Source: Actinobacteria bacterium UBA3120 (GTDB lineage: Bacteria > Actinomycetota > Actinomycetes > S36-B12). From it: a stretch of 9,309 nt of DNA. Below, piece by piece: positions 1 to 6,952 of this stretch. The position numbers and the translations under genes were made by a program. The notes under the pieces were generated by a model. That model searched no databases and was not told the DNA's origin. It worked only from the letters and a program-made list of their open reading frames with translations. Every line of letters starts with the position of its first letter. Within the stretch, counting starts at the first letter, position 1. The stretch is from contig DEZY01000041.1 of assembly GCA_002365735.1 (NCBI GenBank), positions 1-9,309 on the forward strand, given 5' to 3'.

Positions 1-936
1 AGGAATCAGCATGTTGTCCGTCCACAGCATCCCGCCACTTTCGGGCAGACTAAAGCCGAAGTCTTCACCTAAGGCAATAACATCGCCCGACCAGCCAATT
101 ACCGCGATCACATCTCCGCTGTCCATGGCGGCGATGTAGTCGTTGCCGGTTACCTGACGAATTTGACCGCTATCCACGTTCTTGGTCAATACTGCGATTG
201 CTTCTTCAAATTGAGCGTCCGTGAAATCAGCAGCGTCGTAGCCGAGCGAACCCAAAATGCACCCCATGGTGTCGCGCATTTCTGACAGCACCGTGATTCG
301 GCCCTTCAAGGCAGGATCAAAGAGTTGGTCAAGGGACTGCATGGAGTCCTGGCCCGTGGCTTCTTTCAACGCGGGAATGTTGTACCCGAGCCCCGCAAAT
401 CCTCCCTGCCACGGCAAGGAGTAACTGCGATCTGCATCGAACTCAACTACTGCGAGGCGTGGGATCAGATTGACCGCGTTGGGAATAATTGCTTTGTCCA
501 ACTTTTGAGCGTAACCACTTTGGATCCACAGAGCCGCCATCCAGTCAGTGAGAACAACCATGTCACGACCAATGTCTTGACCTTGTTCGAGTTGGGTTCG
601 TACTTTGGCGTAAAACTCATTATTGTCGTTGATGTCTGGCGTGTAGGTCACGTCAATTCCGGTGGAGGATTGAAATTCCTCGAGGCTTGGATTGCTACCT
701 GTGTCATCGTCCTCGTCGAGGTAAAGCGGCCAGTTGGACCAATTGACTACCATTTCTGAATCGGACATGTCTTCCGCTGCCGACGCTTCCGTTGAATCAG
801 ATGAACCGGTTCCGCAGGCGGTAGCCACCATGGCCGCGGAACCGATGCCGGCTGCTTGGAGTAATCGGCGACGCGAAACCGAAGAGCGCATTCCTTGTGC
901 GATTGCGACTATTGCGTCTGTGCGGTGCGTATTCAT
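1..936 (-). CDS. PotD-like polyamine-type ABC transporter substrate-binding lipoprotein (3' end outside window)
   Basis: Reading the minus strand from the ATG at 936-934 gives an uninterrupted frame of 312 codons to the window edge, so the C-terminus is missing. The N-terminus carries an Arg-rich signal (SRRRLL, residues 21-26), a hydrophobic stretch and a lipobox ending VATAC with Cys41 as the likely lipidated residue. This suggests Tat-type export and membrane anchoring. An acidic Ser/Glu/Asp linker follows, then the mature domain, with NWSNWPLYLD near residue 65 and GGMLWTDNMLIP at the truncated end. Both are typical of PotD/PotF-type spermidine/putrescine-binding proteins. The start is supported by AGAGGAA at 948-942, five bases upstream; an internal Met16 has AAGGA directly abutting it, which is too close. 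The gene diverges from the pyrimidine operon. The ligand is not proven: polyamines are the family default, and related compounds are possible. Confidence 0.85.
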   Translation of the reverse strand, partial: MNTHRTDAIVAIAQGMRSSVSRRRLLQAAGIGSAAMVATACGTGSSDSTEASAAEDMSDSEMVVNWSNWPLYLDEDDDTGSNPSLEEFQSSTGIDVTYTPDINDNNEFYAKVRTQLEQGQDIGRDMVVLTDWMAALWIQSGYAQKLDKAIIPNAVNLIPRLAVVEFDADRSYSLPWQGGFAGLGYNIPALKEATGQDSMQSLDQLFDPALKGRITVLSEMRDTMGCILGSLGYDAADFTDAQFEEAIAVLTKNVDSGQIRQVTGNDYIAAMDSGDVIAVIGWSGDVIALGEDFGFSLPESGGMLWTDNMLIP

Positions 937-1030
937 TCGAGTTCCTCTCGGATCGGCATGTATTGCCAATTCTCTGGAGCCGATCTTAGCCCGATGGATG
1001 CCCAACCAGTGGTGTTAGTCAAGATTTATT

Positions 1031-1073
1031 GTCACAACTTCGTCACGAATGTCACCCAGGTGCGCGACGTCAC
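1031..1073. repeat. Cluster of four GTCAC pentamers, possible regulator binding sites
   Basis: GTCAC occurs at 1031-1035, 1042-1046, 1051-1055 and 1069-1073, all in the same orientation, with start-to-start distances of 11, 9 and 18 bases. The second copy lies in an 11-bp palindrome, TTCGTCACGAA (1039-1049). The last copy overlaps the proposed -35 element. Such density in 43 bp is unlikely by chance and the distances are near one and two helical turns, as for a regulator bound to one DNA face. No specific regulator can be named from the sequence. Confidence 0.4.
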
Positions 1074-1097
1074 AGTTTCGTATACATTTTCAATAAT
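1069..1097 (+). promoter_or_regulatory. Candidate sigma70-type promoter of the pyrimidine operon
   Basis: GTCACA at 1069-1074 matches four of six positions of the -35 consensus and AATAAT at 1092-1097 matches five of six of the -10 consensus, with a 17-bp spacer. Transcription would begin near 1104, leaving a leader of about 85 bases before the first ATG. TATACT at 1124-1129 is an alternative -10 but lacks a -35 at proper distance. This is pattern matching only. Confidence 0.4.
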
Positions 1098-1142
1098 TCG
1101 CCCCTTACAGCCGGGCAAGATCATATACTTTGGCAAGTTTGA

Positions 1143-1163
1143 GGCCGGAAATCCTTTCCGGCC
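1143..1163. promoter_or_regulatory. Perfect 9-bp inverted repeat in the operon leader (operator or RNA hairpin)
   Basis: GGCCGGAAA (1143-1151) and TTTCCGGCC (1155-1163) are exact reverse complements separated by three bases. The element ends 26 bases before the beta-ureidopropionase ATG and lies downstream of the candidate promoter. It could be an operator for a dimeric repressor or a stable leader hairpin. No U-run follows, so it is not a classical intrinsic terminator. Confidence 0.6.
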
Positions 1164-1189
1164 GCCATCCCATTGAATTGGAGTTTTAC

Positions 1190-2026
1190 ATGAGCGTTGT
1201 GCGTGCCGCGTTGGTTCAGACAGATTGGACCGGGGACAAGGAATCTATGATCGTTAAGCACGAGGAATATGCTCGAGAAGCTGCCGCTGCAGGGGTGAAG
1301 ATTATTTGTTTTCAGGAGCTCTTCTACGGGCCCTACTTCTGTCAGGTGCAAGACGCCGAATACTACGCCTATGCGGAGGCCATCCCAGGCCCCACGACGG
1401 AAAGATTTCAGGCACTGGCACGCGAATTAGAAATGGTCATGGTCTTGCCCATGTATGAAGATGCCGGACCGGGCTACCTGTACAACACTGCCGCGGTAAT
1501 TGATGCCGATGGAAGCTATCTGGGTAAATATCGCAAACAGCACATCCCCCACGTCAAGGGTTTCTGGGAGAAGTTCTACTTCCGTCCCGGCAATGGCGGC
1601 TACCCCGTCTTTGACACCGCCGTGGGCAAAGTCGGCGTTTATATCTGCTACGACCGCCATTTCCCCGAAGGCTGGCGGGCCCTCGGGCTCAACGGGGCCC
1701 AAATTGTGTTCAATCCGTCTGCCACCTCACGCGGATTGTCCCAGTACCTATGGAGCATCGAACAACCAGCCGCGGCGGTCGCCAACGAATATTACGTGGG
1801 AGCAATAAACCGGGTCGGGATCGAAGATCTCGGAGACGACGACTTTTATGGACAGTCATATTTCATTGACCCTGAAGGTAGTTATGTTGGTGAAAAGGGC
1901 GACGCCTATAAGTCCGAACTCATAGTTCGCGACTTAGATCTTGAGTTGATCACCACGGTGCGGACGCGCTGGCAGTTCTACCGTGATCGTCGTCCTGATG
2001 CCTACCAAGATCTCGTTCGCCCCTAG
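1190..2026 (+). CDS. Beta-ureidopropionase (N-carbamoyl-beta-alanine amidohydrolase), nitrilase superfamily
   Basis: This 278-residue cytoplasmic hydrolase should convert N-carbamoyl-beta-alanine to beta-alanine, CO2 and NH3, and N-carbamoyl-beta-aminoisobutyrate likewise, the third step of reductive pyrimidine degradation. The nitrilase-superfamily catalytic triad is visible: Glu43 in FQELFYGPYFC, Lys116 in YRKQHIPH and Cys153 in YICYDRHFPEGWR. The frame is open from a TTG at 1130, but I start at the ATG at 1190. GGAG lies six bases upstream of it, the product then begins MSVVRAALVQ as is usual for this group, and the upstream codons cover the inverted repeat. It is the first gene of the plus-strand operon, with dihydropyrimidinase 26 bases downstream. 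That neighbour makes beta-ureidopropionase more likely than other N-carbamoyl amidases or agmatine-type nitrilases. Confidence 0.88.
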   Translation: MSVVRAALVQTDWTGDKESMIVKHEEYAREAAAAGVKIICFQELFYGPYFCQVQDAEYYAYAEAIPGPTTERFQALARELEMVMVLPMYEDAGPGYLYNTAAVIDADGSYLGKYRKQHIPHVKGFWEKFYFRPGNGGYPVFDTAVGKVGVYICYDRHFPEGWRALGLNGAQIVFNPSATSRGLSQYLWSIEQPAAAVANEYYVGAINRVGIEDLGDDDFYGQSYFIDPEGSYVGEKGDAYKSELIVRDLDLELITTVRTRWQFYRDRRPDAYQDLVRP

Positions 2027-2052
2027 TTCGCCCCCTGGCTTGAGGAGCTAGC

Positions 2053-3471
2053 ATGACAACTTTGATCAAAAATGGTTTGGTGGTTTCGCCGCAGGGCGCG
2101 ATCGCTGCTGATGTGTTGATTGACGGCGAGAAGATAGCTGCAGTCCTTACCCCCGGCGATACTTCGCTAGGTAACGAGCTGACCTCGACAGCGGATGTGG
2201 TGATTGATGCCGCTGGCAAATATGTGATTCCGGGCGGGATCGATTCACACACCCACATGGAGTTACCTTTTGGTGGCACGTTCGCATCGGACACATTTGA
2301 CACCGGAACACGCGCCGCTGCCTGGGGTGGAACCACCACCATTATTGACTTTGCTGTGCAGAAATTCGGTGAGCGGGTCCAAGACGGTCTTGCCGCATGG
2401 CATGAGAAGGCGCGTGGAAACACGCACATCGACTACGCATTCCACCAAATCATCGGTGGCGTCGACGACGACTCTCTCAAGGCCATGGACGAACTCGTCA
2501 ATGAAGGTATTACCAGTTTCAAATTATTCATGGCCTACCCGGGCGTGTTCTACAGCGATGACGGTCAAATCTTGCGCGCCATGCAGACGGCTGCCAACAA
2601 TGGCAGCATGATCATGATGCATGCTGAAAATGGTATTGCAATTGATGTTCTGGTGTCACAGGCTTTGGCCGCTGGCAAGACCGACCCCAAGTACCACGCA
2701 CTTACCCGACCTTGGGAAACCGAGGCGGAGGCCACGAATCGAGCGATCATGTTGGCTCGCATGACCGGTGCACCGTTATACGTGGTCCATATGTCGGCTA
2801 AGCAAGCCGTCAAAATCTTGCAGGAAGCAAAAGACGACGCGTGGAATGTGTTTGGTGAGACGTGCCCGCAATACCTCTATCTTTCACTCGAAGAGCAACT
2901 CTCTCAACCTGGATTTGAAGGAGCGAAATGGGTCTGCTCAACACCACTTCGCTCTAAAGCCGAGGGGCACCATGAGGAACTGTGGAAATATCTTCGGACA
3001 AACGACCTCTCGATCGTTAGCACCGACCACTGCCCATTTTGTTTCAAAGAGCAAAAAGAACTTGGCTTAGGAAACTTTTCTGCGATCCCAAACGGAATTG
3101 GATCCGTTGAGCACCGAATGGACCTGCTGTACCAGGGTGTTGTCGAAGGCAAAATCTCACTCCAGCGTTGGGTTGAAATCACCTCGACAACCCCGGCTCG
3201 GATGTTTGGTCTATATCCGCAGAAAGGGGTTATTGCCCCGGGCTCAGACGCCGACATCGTGATCTACAACCCTGCGGGACGCACAGAAATTGGCTACCAC
3301 AAGACTCACCACATGAATATGGATCACTCAGCATGGGAGGGGTTCAATGTGGACGGTCACGTCGACACTGTTCTCTCACGTGGCAAAGTAGTTGTTGACA
3401 ACAACGCGTATCTGGGTCACATGGGTCACGGTAAGTTCCTCAAGCGCGGACTGAGTCAATATCTGATCTAA
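2053..3471 (+). CDS. hydA: Dihydropyrimidinase (D-hydantoinase family)
   Basis: A 472-residue member of the cyclic amidohydrolase superfamily, the usual length for the family. It opens 5,6-dihydrouracil and dihydrothymine to N-carbamoyl-beta-amino acids, and many relatives also open hydantoins. The binuclear metal site is complete: His66 and His68 in DSHTHME, Lys157 (expected to be carbamylated) in FKLFMAY, His190 in HAEN, His246 in VVHMS and Asp325 in STDHCPF. Tyr162, the conserved substrate-contacting tyrosine, is present. An N-terminal beta-sandwich segment (IKNGLVV and following) precedes the TIM barrel. The start is fixed by GAGGAG at 2042-2047, five bases before the ATG. Its product is the substrate of the gene just upstream, so the pair forms a two-step module. 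Allantoinase or phenylhydantoinase activity is possible but less likely in this context. Confidence 0.93.
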   Translation: MTTLIKNGLVVSPQGAIAADVLIDGEKIAAVLTPGDTSLGNELTSTADVVIDAAGKYVIPGGIDSHTHMELPFGGTFASDTFDTGTRAAAWGGTTTIIDFAVQKFGERVQDGLAAWHEKARGNTHIDYAFHQIIGGVDDDSLKAMDELVNEGITSFKLFMAYPGVFYSDDGQILRAMQTAANNGSMIMMHAENGIAIDVLVSQALAAGKTDPKYHALTRPWETEAEATNRAIMLARMTGAPLYVVHMSAKQAVKILQEAKDDAWNVFGETCPQYLYLSLEEQLSQPGFEGAKWVCSTPLRSKAEGHHEELWKYLRTNDLSIVSTDHCPFCFKEQKELGLGNFSAIPNGIGSVEHRMDLLYQGVVEGKISLQRWVEITSTTPARMFGLYPQKGVIAPGSDADIVIYNPAGRTEIGYHKTHHMNMDHSAWEGFNVDGHVDTVLSRGKVVVDNNAYLGHMGHGKFLKRGLSQYLI

Positions 3472-3540
3472 CCCCTGCACCAGGCTGAACGTGATTTAAA
3501 TTCCCAACTAGGCGCTCATGAGCTATCTAAGGAGAAACAA
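3472..3540 (+). promoter_or_regulatory. Intergenic spacer with strong RBS and small palindromes
   Basis: This 69-bp spacer is the largest gap inside the operon. It contains ATTTAAAT (3494-3501), GCTCATGAGC (3514-3523) and a strong Shine-Dalgarno sequence AAGGAG (3529-3534), six bases before the dehydrogenase ATG. There is no terminator-like hairpin followed by a T-run, so read-through is expected. A secondary internal promoter cannot be excluded. Confidence 0.4.
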
Positions 3541-5028
3541 ATGCGAACTATCCCCCATTGGATTAACGGGCAGGACGTAACACCGACATCCGGGAATTTT
3601 GGTCCAGTCTTTAATCCCGCGTTAGGGGAACAGCAAGCGCAGGTTGGTCTGGCCAGCGTGAGCGAGATGAATTCGGCGATTGCAATTGCCAAAGCAGCTT
3701 TCCCTGCCTGGCGCGCCACATCGTTGTCCAAGAAGGCCGAGATCATGTTCAGATTCCGGGAATTGGTGGTTGCCCATCGCAATGAGATTGCAGAGCTCGT
3801 CTCAATTGAGCATGGGAAAGTGCCCAGCGATGCCGCCGGCGAACTAGCCCGTGGGATTGAGAACATTGAGTTTGCCTGCGGAATCCCTTCCCACATGAAA
3901 GGCGGATTCAGCGAGCAGGTTTCTGGTGGTGTTGATGTGTACTCGATTAAGCAACCACTCGGGGTTGTCGCGGGCATCACCCCGTTTAACTTCCCGGCAA
4001 TGGTGCCGTTGTGGATGCTCACCAACGGTATTGCCGCAGGTAATACTTTTATCCTTAAGCCGAGCGAAAAGGATCCTTCAGTCACTGTGTTGTTGGCTCG
4101 GTTGCTCACAGAGGCGGGCCTGCCCAACGGCGTTCTCAATGTTGTCCACGGTGACAAAGTCGCGGTAGACACTATTTTGGAACACCCTGATATCGCAGCT
4201 GTCAGTTTTGTCGGCTCAACTCCGATCGCAAAATACATTTACTCAACCGGGACTGCCAACGGAAAGCGAGTGCAGGCACTCGGTGGGGCTAAAAATCACA
4301 TGGTGGTTTTGCCCGATGCCGACATCAATATGGCCGCCGATGCGTCCGTGAGCGCCGGATTCGGTTCAGCGGGCGAAAGGTGCATGGCGATCTCAGTTAT
4401 CGTTGCTGTGGGCGACGTTGCCGATCCACTCATTGAGGCGATCTCGGCGAGAATCCCGGCACTTAAGGTGGGACCCGGTACAGATCCCGTCAATGAAATG
4501 GGACCCCTGATCACTCAAGGGCATCGAGACAAAGTGGCTTCTTATCTCGCCGGCGCCGCGGCGGAAGGTGCAACTGTTGTTATTGATGGGCGGGATGGCG
4601 TTCTCCCGGAAAAAGGCTACTTCCTTAACCCTTCAGTAATTGATCATGTTCGCCCAGGAATGAAGGTCTACGACGAGGAAATCTTTGGTCCTGTTCTTTC
4701 GGTCATTCGAGTCGACACGTACGAGGAGGCCGTTGAGCTGATCAACGACCACCAATATGGAAACGGCACCGCCATTTTCACTCGAGATGGTGGGGCTGCT
4801 CGTCAATTCCAATTCGACATTCAGGTGGGAATGGTAGGTATTAACGTGCCCATTCCAGTCCCCGTCGCCTACTACAGTTTCGGCGGATGGAAATCATCTT
4901 TGTTCGGAGATGCAAATATGTATGGACCTGCAGGAATTGAGTTCTATACCCACACAAAAACAGTCACATCGCGCTGGCCGGACCCGGCAACGAGTTCAGT
5001 TGACTTAGGTTTCCCCCAAAATCGTTAA
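3541..5028 (+). CDS. mmsA: CoA-acylating methylmalonate-/malonate-semialdehyde dehydrogenase
   Basis: A 495-residue aldehyde dehydrogenase that oxidises malonate semialdehyde to acetyl-CoA and methylmalonate semialdehyde to propionyl-CoA, using NAD+ and CoA and releasing CO2. Seen in order: the ALDH active-site segment GITPFNFPAMVPL with conserved Asn150, the subfamily signature GGAKNHMVVLPDAD (from Gly248), the catalytic Cys281 in SAGERCMAIS and EEIFGPVLSV near residue 380. The glutamate that acts as general base in hydrolytic ALDHs (LELGGK) is replaced here by ALGGAK, as is normal for the CoA-dependent family. In this operon it would finish degradation of both uracil-derived beta-alanine and thymine-derived beta-aminoisobutyrate after transamination. 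Family members also serve valine and myo-inositol catabolism, but no genes of those pathways are seen here. Confidence 0.93.
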   Translation: MRTIPHWINGQDVTPTSGNFGPVFNPALGEQQAQVGLASVSEMNSAIAIAKAAFPAWRATSLSKKAEIMFRFRELVVAHRNEIAELVSIEHGKVPSDAAGELARGIENIEFACGIPSHMKGGFSEQVSGGVDVYSIKQPLGVVAGITPFNFPAMVPLWMLTNGIAAGNTFILKPSEKDPSVTVLLARLLTEAGLPNGVLNVVHGDKVAVDTILEHPDIAAVSFVGSTPIAKYIYSTGTANGKRVQALGGAKNHMVVLPDADINMAADASVSAGFGSAGERCMAISVIVAVGDVADPLIEAISARIPALKVGPGTDPVNEMGPLITQGHRDKVASYLAGAAAEGATVVIDGRDGVLPEKGYFLNPSVIDHVRPGMKVYDEEIFGPVLSVIRVDTYEEAVELINDHQYGNGTAIFTRDGGAARQFQFDIQVGMVGINVPIPVPVAYYSFGGWKSSLFGDANMYGPAGIEFYTHTKTVTSRWPDPATSSVDLGFPQNR

Positions 5029-5060
5029 TCACAGTTAGCCCCAAAGGAAAGGTTGTTTTC

Positions 5061-6080
5061 ATGGATATTGGTGTTGTTCTCCAGTGCACTCCCCCGGCCG
5101 CACGAGTCGTAGATCTTGCTCGAAGAGCAGAGACTTACGGCTTTAAATACGTCTGGACTTTCGACTCACATATTTTGTGGGAAGAGCCCTACGTAATTTA
5201 TAGCAAGATTCTCAATGAAACTCGGAACATCACGGTCGGCCCGATGGTTACCAATCCTGCTACGCGGGACATCACCGTCACCGCGTCCGTATTCGCCACC
5301 CTCAATGAGATGTATGGCAACCGAACCGTAATCGGAATTGGCCGAGGTGATTCAGCAGTTCGCGTCACCAATGGTAAGCCGGTGAGCGTTGCCGACCTGC
5401 GTCAATCTGTGATTGATATTAAGGGCTTGGTGAATGGCGAAACCATCGAATACAAGGGCAACGACCTTCGACTTCCTTGGGCCTCAGAAAGTCGCACGCC
5501 GGTGTGGGTTGCTGCGTACGGCCCCAAGATGCTGGCCTTAACCGGAGAAGTGGGCGATGGATTCATTCTTCAACTTGCCGACCCGGCAATCGTCGAATGG
5601 ACAATCAAGGCGGTTAAGGACGCTGCCAAAGCTGCCGGCCGCAACCCCGACGATGTAAAGATTTGCGTTGCAGCCCCCGCATACGTCACCGAAGATCTTG
5701 CCCATGCTCGCGATCAACTGCGGTGGTTCGGCGGCATGGTCGGAAACCACGTGGCTGACATTGTCGAACGATATGGCGAAAACGATGGTGGAATCCCCCA
5801 AGCATTGACCGACTACATCAAAGGACGTAAAGGCTACGACTACAACCAGCACGGTCAAGCAGGAAATACCCATGCCGACTTTGTCCCTGACGAAATCATT
5901 GATCGCTTTTGCATTATTGGCCCTCCTGAGGAGCAGATCCGGCGACTAGAGGAACTCAAGAGCCTTGGCGTTGATCAGTTCGCGCTCTATTTGCAGCATG
6001 ACGACAAAGAGCACACATTGGCTGAATATGGCGAGAAGATAATTCCCTCCGTCGTTGAAAAACGGCTGGCCACGGAGTAA
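5061..6080 (+). CDS. LLM-class (luciferase-like) flavin- or F420-dependent oxidoreductase
   Basis: A 339-residue cytoplasmic TIM-barrel enzyme of the luciferase-like superfamily. Supporting segments are the N-terminal strand MDIGVVLQ, ETYGFKYVWTFDSH (about 24-37), the cofactor-region motif VGPMVTNPATRD (59-70), GIGRGDSA (92-99) and PVWVAAYGPKMLALTGEVGDG (from about 160). The pattern resembles Mer-like, putatively F420-dependent members, for example the CPS_4043-type family, more than the longer RutA pyrimidine monooxygenases; I could not test this by alignment. It has its own Shine-Dalgarno-like AAGG at 5049-5052, lies 32 bases after the dehydrogenase and only two bases before the permease gene. 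Its position links it to pyrimidine breakdown. It may reduce a pyrimidine or related heterocycle, or oxygenate one. The reaction and the cofactor (FMN or F420) are not established by the sequence. Confidence 0.8.
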   Translation: MDIGVVLQCTPPAARVVDLARRAETYGFKYVWTFDSHILWEEPYVIYSKILNETRNITVGPMVTNPATRDITVTASVFATLNEMYGNRTVIGIGRGDSAVRVTNGKPVSVADLRQSVIDIKGLVNGETIEYKGNDLRLPWASESRTPVWVAAYGPKMLALTGEVGDGFILQLADPAIVEWTIKAVKDAAKAAGRNPDDVKICVAAPAYVTEDLAHARDQLRWFGGMVGNHVADIVERYGENDGGIPQALTDYIKGRKGYDYNQHGQAGNTHADFVPDEIIDRFCIIGPPEEQIRRLEELKSLGVDQFALYLQHDDKEHTLAEYGEKIIPSVVEKRLATE

Positions 6081-6082
6081 AC

Positions 6083-6952
6083 ATGTCTGCCACACGGGAA
6101 CGAATCGCAAAGGGAAGCGTTTCGTTGCTGTGGGCTCTTGCCGGAATTGCGCTCATCGCAATTATGTGGGAGCTCACCAAGTTCGTTGGCACTCTCATCG
6201 AGCTGCCTTTTAACACTTCCGATCAAGCCATGCCGCATGTATGGACCATGCTTTCGGGCTTCACGGTTCCAGAAGTGCGGGGATCAGAGACTACGGTTTT
6301 CCAAGCAGTGGTCTCTGCCGCGAGTTACTCGTTCACTTTGGCACTCGGGGGTTTCGTGATCGGCGTCACGGTCGGGCTGATTTTGGCGATAGTGATGCAA
6401 CGTTTTCTATTTATGGAACGTGGATTACTGCCATTCGTAATTGCCTCGCAAACCGTCCCATTGATCGCACTTGCACCGCTGATTGTAGGAATCGGAAACC
6501 AAATCAGCTTTGGACCAGTTCAATGGTCAACGACGTATTCGGTGATGTTCATCGCCGCTTACCTGGCATTCTTTCCACTCTCTATCGGAGCGCTGCGCGG
6601 ACTCCACGCCCCGAGTCCAACCTCACTCGAACTCATGCGTTCATATGCCGCCTCGAACAACAAAGTGCTGTGGAAACTTCGCTTTCCCTCGAGCATTCCT
6701 TATCTGGTCCCTGCATTAAAAGTCTCTGCAGCCGCCAGTGTCGTCGGCACTGTCGTTGCTGAAATCTCCACCGGAGTTCGCGGTGGAATCGGCCGACTCA
6801 TGGTCGAGTATGCACGCGAAACCACCTCCCAGCCCGCAAAGGTTTATGTAGCTGTGTTCGGCGCAATTGCATTAGGCCTTGTAGTAGCCGCCGTAATCGC
6901 AGCTGTCGACGTACTACTGACCCGAAACCTTCCTAAGAAAGGGCTCACATGA
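6083..6952 (+). CDS. ABC importer permease 1 (BPD_transp_1 fold, NitT/TauT/ThiX-like)
   Basis: A 289-residue membrane protein with about six hydrophobic segments, near residues 14-35, 75-107, 115-138, 153-175, 212-232 and 254-282. The cytoplasmic coupling loop (EAA-type) begins at Glu183, ELMRSYAASNNKVLWKLRFP, where it should contact the ATPase. The sequence type fits importers of nitrate/sulfonate/hydroxymethylpyrimidine-like solutes. It starts two bases after the oxidoreductase stop, with GGAG at 6074-6077, and its last codons overlap the ATPase start (ATGA), so translation is probably coupled across the three genes. The substrate is unknown from this protein alone. Confidence 0.88.
   Translation: MSATRERIAKGSVSLLWALAGIALIAIMWELTKFVGTLIELPFNTSDQAMPHVWTMLSGFTVPEVRGSETTVFQAVVSAASYSFTLALGGFVIGVTVGLILAIVMQRFLFMERGLLPFVIASQTVPLIALAPLIVGIGNQISFGPVQWSTTYSVMFIAAYLAFFPLSIGALRGLHAPSPTSLELMRSYAASNNKVLWKLRFPSSIPYLVPALKVSAAASVVGTVVAEISTGVRGGIGRLMVEYARETTSQPAKVYVAVFGAIALGLVVAAVIAAVDVLLTRNLPKKGLT

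Larger units (their letters stand above)
937..1189. promoter_or_regulatory. Divergent intergenic control region
   Basis: This 253-bp gap separates two divergently transcribed genes and should hold promoters for both. On the plus strand it contains four GTCAC pentamers (1031-1073), a promoter-like pair (1069-1097), a second -10-like TATACT at 1124-1129 without a good -35, and a perfect inverted repeat (1143-1163). For the minus-strand gene I see only a weak -10-like TAAGAT at 988-983 with no convincing -35 at normal spacing. I see no small gene or RNA here. Confidence 0.7.

Noticed and set aside
325..759. Plus-strand open frame of 144 codons within the left-hand gene
   Set aside because: The opposite strand encodes a PotD-like protein with signal peptide and lipobox; the plus reading has no recognisable domain.
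1143..1163. Intrinsic terminator interpretation of the inverted repeat
   Set aside because: No T-run follows the right arm on either strand, and it lies just ahead of the first gene of the operon.
1130..1189. TTG start that would extend the ureidopropionase by 20 residues
   Set aside because: The extension is not family-like, covers the perfect inverted repeat, and the ATG at 1190 has a well-placed GGAG.
1950..2429. Minus-strand open frame of 159 codons
   Set aside because: Antisense to the ureidopropionase end and the dihydropyrimidinase start; no family features, whereas the plus-strand reading has metal-site histidines.
3516..4238. Long minus-strand open frame of 240 codons
   Set aside because: It is antisense to the well-supported semialdehyde dehydrogenase, its translation shows no recognisable domain, and the plus strand carries clear catalytic motifs.
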